From an uncultured Campylobacter sp. (GTDB lineage Bacteria; Campylobacterota; Campylobacteria; Campylobacterales; Campylobacteraceae): a DNA stretch of 64,000 bases. Shown in pieces: positions 60,245 through 64,000 of this stretch. The translations under genes were made by a program, and so were the position numbers. Below the pieces are notes generated by a model that saw only the letters and a program-made list of their open reading frames with translations, did not search any database and was not told the origin of the DNA. The first letter of the stretch is position 1; each line of letters opens with the position of its first letter. Location: positions 1-64,000 of the forward strand of contig NZ_CAURPW010000002.1 in NCBI RefSeq assembly GCF_963526985.1, read 5' to 3'.

Positions 60245-62530
60245 ATGAAAGGTAAAATTTCTCTTGCCGCGTGCGCCGTTTTAGCGGTATTTTCCGCGCA
60301 GGCAAGCGCCGCCGAGGCTAGCACGCCATCGGCCGCTAAAAGCGCAAATCAAGCAAATAGCGTTCAAAACGTCGAGCTTGGCGGCGTCGAGATAAACAGC
60401 GTCGGCGATAATATCAGCGAAAGCGGCATCAGCGAAGGATTTTTAACAAAAAACGTCCAGCAAGGCATGCTAGCGGGCAAAAAGGTCATAAATTTACCCT
60501 ACCAAATCAACACCGTAAGCAAGGAGATAATGAACCACCAAGGCGTAACCGGCTACGAAGAGGCGGTCAAATTTTTCCCGTCCGCGCAAATTCAGATGCG
60601 AGGCGGCGCGACGGTCGGGCGCCCGCAGACGCGCGGATTTGAGGGCAGCGTCGTGGGCAATAGCTTCTGGGACGGCTTTTACACTATCTCTACGACTGCG
60701 ATACCTATGGCGATGTTTGAGAGTTTCCAGGTGCAAAACGGCATCGCGGGCTCGCTTTACGGAGCGCAAAATCCGGTCGGCATTTTTAGCTACACCAGAA
60801 AGCGCCCGACCGAAAATCAGCAAACCGTTTGGGCGGACTACACTAGCCGCGCAAATTTCGGCCTAGGCTTTGATAGCTCTATGAAATTTGATAAATTCGG
60901 CTACCGAGCCGTATTTTACGGTAGCGACGGCGCAAAGCAGGTAAAAGATAGCAATCATCAGCGCCGCCTAGCTAGCGTGGTTTTGGAGTTTTATCCGACC
61001 GACGCGCTTACATTCGAGACGGCGGCTAGCTATTACGAGCACAACACCGCGGGTTTTGCGGGGCAATTAGCCCTTGGAGTAACAAACGGCAAGCTATCAA
61101 ACGGACTTTACGTGCCAAAGGCCGTGGATAGCAAGGCTAAGGGCTTGGGGCAGAGTTTTGGCGGCATGACTCTAAAAACCACGACGGCAAGCGCGAAATT
61201 TAAATACGCGCCGCTTGAGCATTGGTATTTTGAGGGCGGCATGCAGTTTCAGCGCGCCGACCGTCACACTCACGGCGTCGTAAACTACCTCATACCGCGC
61301 GGTAGAACCTTTCAGGGCGTGACCTATCAAAGAGACGGCGACTACGTCACGCGCCATAGCGGCGGAGCGACCGCGGCGTATAGATTTGATCTGCCTAGCG
61401 GCTATCTAAAAGCGGTCACAGACTTTGATACTTGGGGGCTAAATCACGATTTTAGCGTGCAGGCAAACGGCTACCGATACGTGCAGTATCGCTATAAAAA
61501 CGTCTCTACGCAGCCCTGGATAGGCGGCGGAAATTTATACGATCCAAAGGTTTACGCCGGCTCAAACGCAAAGCGCGGCTCTGATCTATACAAGCTAAGT
61601 ACGACCGATATGTTTAACGTCTCCTTGCTAGACGACATCACGATAAACGATCAATTTAGCCTCATGCTAAGCCTATCAAACGCATGGATAAAAGAGCGCG
61701 GCCGACCGGTAGCAAGCGGCACTCCGCCCACTCTAAGGCCGATAACTACGAGATATAACGAGAGCGGACTTAGCTGGGCGGGCAGCCTAATTTATCATCC
61801 GGCGCAGGACGTAAGCTTATACTTTACTTACGCAGATAGCTTGCAACAAGGCGGCAGCGGCACGAACGCCGACGGTTCGGCCGTGGTTTTAAAGCCTTAC
61901 CGCTCTAAACAATACGAAATCGGCGCCAAAGCGCGCGTGGGCGAAACCGATATGAGCGCGGCGCTGTTTAAAATTTCGCGTCCGATCGCCTATCAGGCTA
62001 ACGGGGTTTACGGCGTCCAAGGCGATCAGGTAAATCACGGCCTAGAACTCATGGCCGGCGGCAAGCTAACTAGCGATTTAAGCGTGCTAGGCGGCGTAAC
62101 GCTGATAGACGCCAAATTTAAAAATCCGCGCCTAAAAGAGGCCGAGGGCAAATACGTAAACGGCGTGCCCAAAGTAAATGCCAATATGCTCTTTGACTAC
62201 GCGGTGCCCGGCACCCAAAAGCTCGCGTTTAGCGCAAATTTCCACTACGCGAGCAAGATGTACGTAGACGATCTAAACACCGCCGCGATTCCTAGCTTTT
62301 TTACGACCGATCTTGGCGTGCGATACACGAGCCGCGCGATGCTAGGCAAGCAAACGACGCTAAGGTTTAACGTAAATAACGTATTTAACAAAAAATACTG
62401 GGCGGGAATGTATCCTGCAAGCGCGGACGGAGCGGGCGGCGTAGGAGCTAGCGGAGTGCTCGGATCGGCAAACGGACTGACGCTGGGGGAGAGTCGAACT
62501 TTTATGCTGTCCGCCGAGGTTAAATTTTAG
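60245..62530 (+). CDS. TonB-dependent siderophore receptor
   Basis: 761 residues with a signal peptide (MKGKISLAACAVLAVFSAQA). The plug domain (about residues 80-200) has INLPYQINTVSKEIM, QIQMRGG, TRGFEG and the conserved NGIAGSLYGAQNPVGIFSYTRKRP; the 22-strand barrel follows, ending in a C-terminal Phe (LSAEVKF) needed for outer-membrane insertion. TonB-box-like residues (GGVEINSVG) are near the N-terminus. The ligand cannot be told; FhuE/FpvA-like ferric siderophore or heme are options. The next gene is a periplasmic binding protein of an ABC transporter, so the pair forms an uptake system. Upstream sequence suggests iron control. Confidence 0.92.
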   Translation: MKGKISLAACAVLAVFSAQASAAEASTPSAAKSANQANSVQNVELGGVEINSVGDNISESGISEGFLTKNVQQGMLAGKKVINLPYQINTVSKEIMNHQGVTGYEEAVKFFPSAQIQMRGGATVGRPQTRGFEGSVVGNSFWDGFYTISTTAIPMAMFESFQVQNGIAGSLYGAQNPVGIFSYTRKRPTENQQTVWADYTSRANFGLGFDSSMKFDKFGYRAVFYGSDGAKQVKDSNHQRRLASVVLEFYPTDALTFETAASYYEHNTAGFAGQLALGVTNGKLSNGLYVPKAVDSKAKGLGQSFGGMTLKTTTASAKFKYAPLEHWYFEGGMQFQRADRHTHGVVNYLIPRGRTFQGVTYQRDGDYVTRHSGGATAAYRFDLPSGYLKAVTDFDTWGLNHDFSVQANGYRYVQYRYKNVSTQPWIGGGNLYDPKVYAGSNAKRGSDLYKLSTTDMFNVSLLDDITINDQFSLMLSLSNAWIKERGRPVASGTPPTLRPITTRYNESGLSWAGSLIYHPAQDVSLYFTYADSLQQGGSGTNADGSAVVLKPYRSKQYEIGAKARVGETDMSAALFKISRPIAYQANGVYGVQGDQVNHGLELMAGGKLTSDLSVLGGVTLIDAKFKNPRLKEAEGKYVNGVPKVNANMLFDYAVPGTQKLAFSANFHYASKMYVDDLNTAAIPSFFTTDLGVRYTSRAMLGKQTTLRFNVNNVFNKKYWAGMYPASADGAGGVGASGVLGSANGLTLGESRTFMLSAEVKF

Positions 62531-62747
62531 TTGATTTGCAAATTTAGCGGCTCGTCTTTTTGGTTTATACTTCGTTGCTTTTAAATTCGGCTCGGTCACT
62601 ACCGACAAGGTAGCTCCCGTCGCCAAATTTAAAATCGCCTCGTCTAAACGCAAAAATACTTCGCCTTGATTTTCTATGCTCAAATTTGAAGTCAAATTTG
62701 CAAATTTCGGCTTCAAATTTTAGCGCTGGCAAAATAAGGCGTTTTTG

Positions 62748-62764
62748 GTTTTATGCTTTAAAAC
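62748..62764 (+). promoter_or_regulatory. Candidate operator before the binding-protein gene
   Basis: A perfect 6-5-6 palindrome, GTTTTA (62748-62753) and TAAAAC (62759-62764), lies 26 bp before the ATG at 62791. It is placed to block transcription or translation initiation. The regulator is unknown. Confidence 0.35.
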
Positions 62765-62790
62765 GAGTAAATTTTATAAAAAAGGAAAAA

Positions 62791-63813
62791 ATGAAAAAAA
62801 TATTTACCCTTCTAGCGGCTTTGTTGTCCGCTTTCACCCTTAACGCTGCTGGATTTAAAGATATAACCGACGCATCAGGCGACGTCGTAAAAGTTCCCGC
62901 AAAAGTAGAAAAAATCGCTACGCTTTGGTATGCGAACAATCAAATCATATTAATGCTAGGCGGCGCGGACAAGATAGTGGCAACCACCGATCTAATCAAA
63001 AACAACAAATGGTTTGCGCATATTTATCCTAGGATTTCAAGCATCCCAAACGGCGTAAACGGCAAAGACTTACAGGTAGAAGAGCTAATCAAACTAAGTC
63101 CCGACGTCGTCATAGCCGCCGATAAAAAGAACAAAGAAGAGCTAACCAAAAACGGCTTTACCGTGCTTTATCCGTCATTTACCAATCATGCGGATATGAA
63201 AAAGAGCGTATCTATAATGGCAGAGGTCATAGGAGGCAACGCGCCAAAGATCGCGGAGAAATTTAACGAGTATTTTGACGGCAACCTTAAAAAAGTGCTA
63301 AGCAAAACGGATAAGATCGCTACGCCAGATAGACCAAAAGTACTTCACATAGCAGACGGTAAAAATTTATTTAAAGTAGACGGCGCAAATACGATCATAG
63401 ACGAGTGGATAAGGGTAGCAGGCGGCCAAAACGCGGTTCAAAAAGCAGGAAATATGCTTGAAATAAATGCCGAAGAGATACCTAACGCAGATCCCGACGT
63501 CATCATCGTAGGCAGAGCCAAAGCTCCCGAAATTTTGAAAAAAATATACGAAAATCCTATCTACGCAGGCACCAAAGCCGTCAAAAATAAAAAAGTTTAC
63601 GTAAATCCTACCGGCGTTTTTAGCTGGGATAGATACGGCGCCGAAGGGGCATTGCAAATTTTATGGGCGGCTAAGACCTTACATCCCGAGATTTTTGAGG
63701 ATTTAGATTTGCGTGCGGAGACGAAGAAATTTTATAAAGAGTTTTTGCATTACGATTTAAGCGACGATGAATTTAACTATATTTTAAACGGTTTAGATCC
63801 GAAAGGAAAATAA
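62791..63813 (+). CDS. Iron/siderophore ABC transporter substrate-binding protein
   Basis: 340 residues from the ATG at 62791, chosen for AAAAAAGGAAAAA before it and the signal peptide it gives (MKKIFTLLAALLSAFTLNAA). It has a PF01497-type (FepB/BtuF) bilobed fold: FKDITDASGDVVKVPAKVEKI, then LWYANNQIILMLGGADKIVA, EELIKLSPDVVIAA and NADPDVIIVGRAKAPEIL. It delivers ferric siderophore, heme or a similar ligand to a permease. The permease and ATPase genes are expected beyond the right edge. The neighbouring TonB receptor suggests the same substrate. Confidence 0.9.
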   Translation: MKKIFTLLAALLSAFTLNAAGFKDITDASGDVVKVPAKVEKIATLWYANNQIILMLGGADKIVATTDLIKNNKWFAHIYPRISSIPNGVNGKDLQVEELIKLSPDVVIAADKKNKEELTKNGFTVLYPSFTNHADMKKSVSIMAEVIGGNAPKIAEKFNEYFDGNLKKVLSKTDKIATPDRPKVLHIADGKNLFKVDGANTIIDEWIRVAGGQNAVQKAGNMLEINAEEIPNADPDVIIVGRAKAPEILKKIYENPIYAGTKAVKNKKVYVNPTGVFSWDRYGAEGALQILWAAKTLHPEIFEDLDLRAETKKFYKEFLHYDLSDDEFNYILNGLDPKGK

Positions 63814-63835
63814 AACCGACTAAACCGCACTTAGA

Positions 63836-63864
63836 GGGGGCGAGCGCATAAACGCTTTTGCCCC
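63836..63864 (+). terminator. Weak hairpin after the binding-protein gene
   Basis: GGGGGC (63836-63841) with GCCCC (63860-63864), plus AGCG (63843-63846) with CGCT (63853-63856), form a stem 23 bp past the stop. No T-run follows at once, so it may only reduce read-through. Confidence 0.4.
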
Positions 63865-64000
63865 GAATTTGCTCTCAAAAATCCGTTTTAATTTTTTTAT
63901 TTATTCTAAAATTTAGCGCTTGCTATGATTTTAGGCAACTAAACGATAAACGCAAATTTGCCTAAGTTAGAAAAATATATCGTGCATAATTGCCTATTAA

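Noticed and set aside
62360..62716. 118-codon minus-strand frame across the end of the TonB receptor gene
   Set aside because: Mostly antisense to a well-supported coding region, and the remainder is unrecognised.

Overview
The window looks like a chromosomal segment of a Campylobacter of the oral, mid-GC group (C. rectus / C. showae / C. curvus / C. concisus type). Evidence: a CiaD homologue sits next to cca, flgG and its flgG2 paralogue are neighbours, there is a DUF1104 protein of the Helicobacter/Campylobacter type, the asparaginase is close to the Wolinella enzyme, many promoters show an extended TATAAT -10 with no clear -35, and coding GC is visibly higher than in C. jejuni. The species is an inference. 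No tRNA, rRNA, CRISPR array, IS element or prophage was found.

Layout. 0.1-4.8 kb: minus-strand operon (5-formyl-THF cyclo-ligase, rny, SYLF protein, DedA, DUF945) ending in a hairpin. 4.8-6.3 kb: lipoprotein thioredoxin and ftsY, ending in a strong terminator. 6.3-11.0 kb: an accessory patch with a SUFU-domain gene behind a C12 tract, two unrecognised proteins and a DUF1963-like protein; this resembles an orphan immunity-gene patch. 11.1-15.5 kb: brnQ, radA, a small protein, an acyltransferase. 16.3-19.6 kb: GDP-mannose synthesis (manC, manB) and a YbaK deacylase. 19.7-23.3 kb: fliL, acpS, gtrB, gtrA and a convergent GtrC-like glucosyltransferase. 23.6-29.3 kb: TRIC-family channel, a two-component system, DUF1104 protein, M23 endopeptidase, a second SYLF protein, a small acidic protein.

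29.5-36.8 kb is the most interesting region. A Fur-family regulator precedes a tightly packed nine-gene plus-strand operon: an HMA-fold protein, a ferritin-like protein with a membrane tail, three small glycine-zipper membrane proteins, a P1B-type ATPase whose CPC motif reads S-C-A, then an AgcS-type symporter, a small membrane protein and ModD. The first six genes match the composition of the six-gene fez operons that build ferrosomes (membrane-bounded iron-phosphorus granules). A TonB-dependent siderophore receptor and an iron-type binding protein at the right end fit an iron-acquisition theme.

36.8-38.8 kb: an AT-richer gene fusing a PD-(D/E)XK-like nuclease to a Schlafen-group-3 helicase (DUF2075), a defence candidate. 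38.9-46.5 kb: a compact minus-strand series (leuD, leuB, TPR-like protein, ciaD, cca, trmL, EEP nuclease, a 42-residue membrane protein, glyS). 47.0-50.9 kb: YD-repeat-like secreted protein, DUF1877 protein, and azlC-azlD-asparaginase. 51.2-53.4 kb: flagellar rod proteins flgG and flgG2 around a candidate structured RNA. 53.8-60.0 kb: htpG, a CetB-like PAS protein, murG, ftsW. 60.2-63.8 kb: iron uptake.

Two global features stand out. Gene-free spacers of 300-900 bp are common, some inside normally adjacent pairs such as ftsW/murG. The word AAATTT is extremely frequent; it fits the RAATTY motif that governs DNA uptake in C. jejuni.
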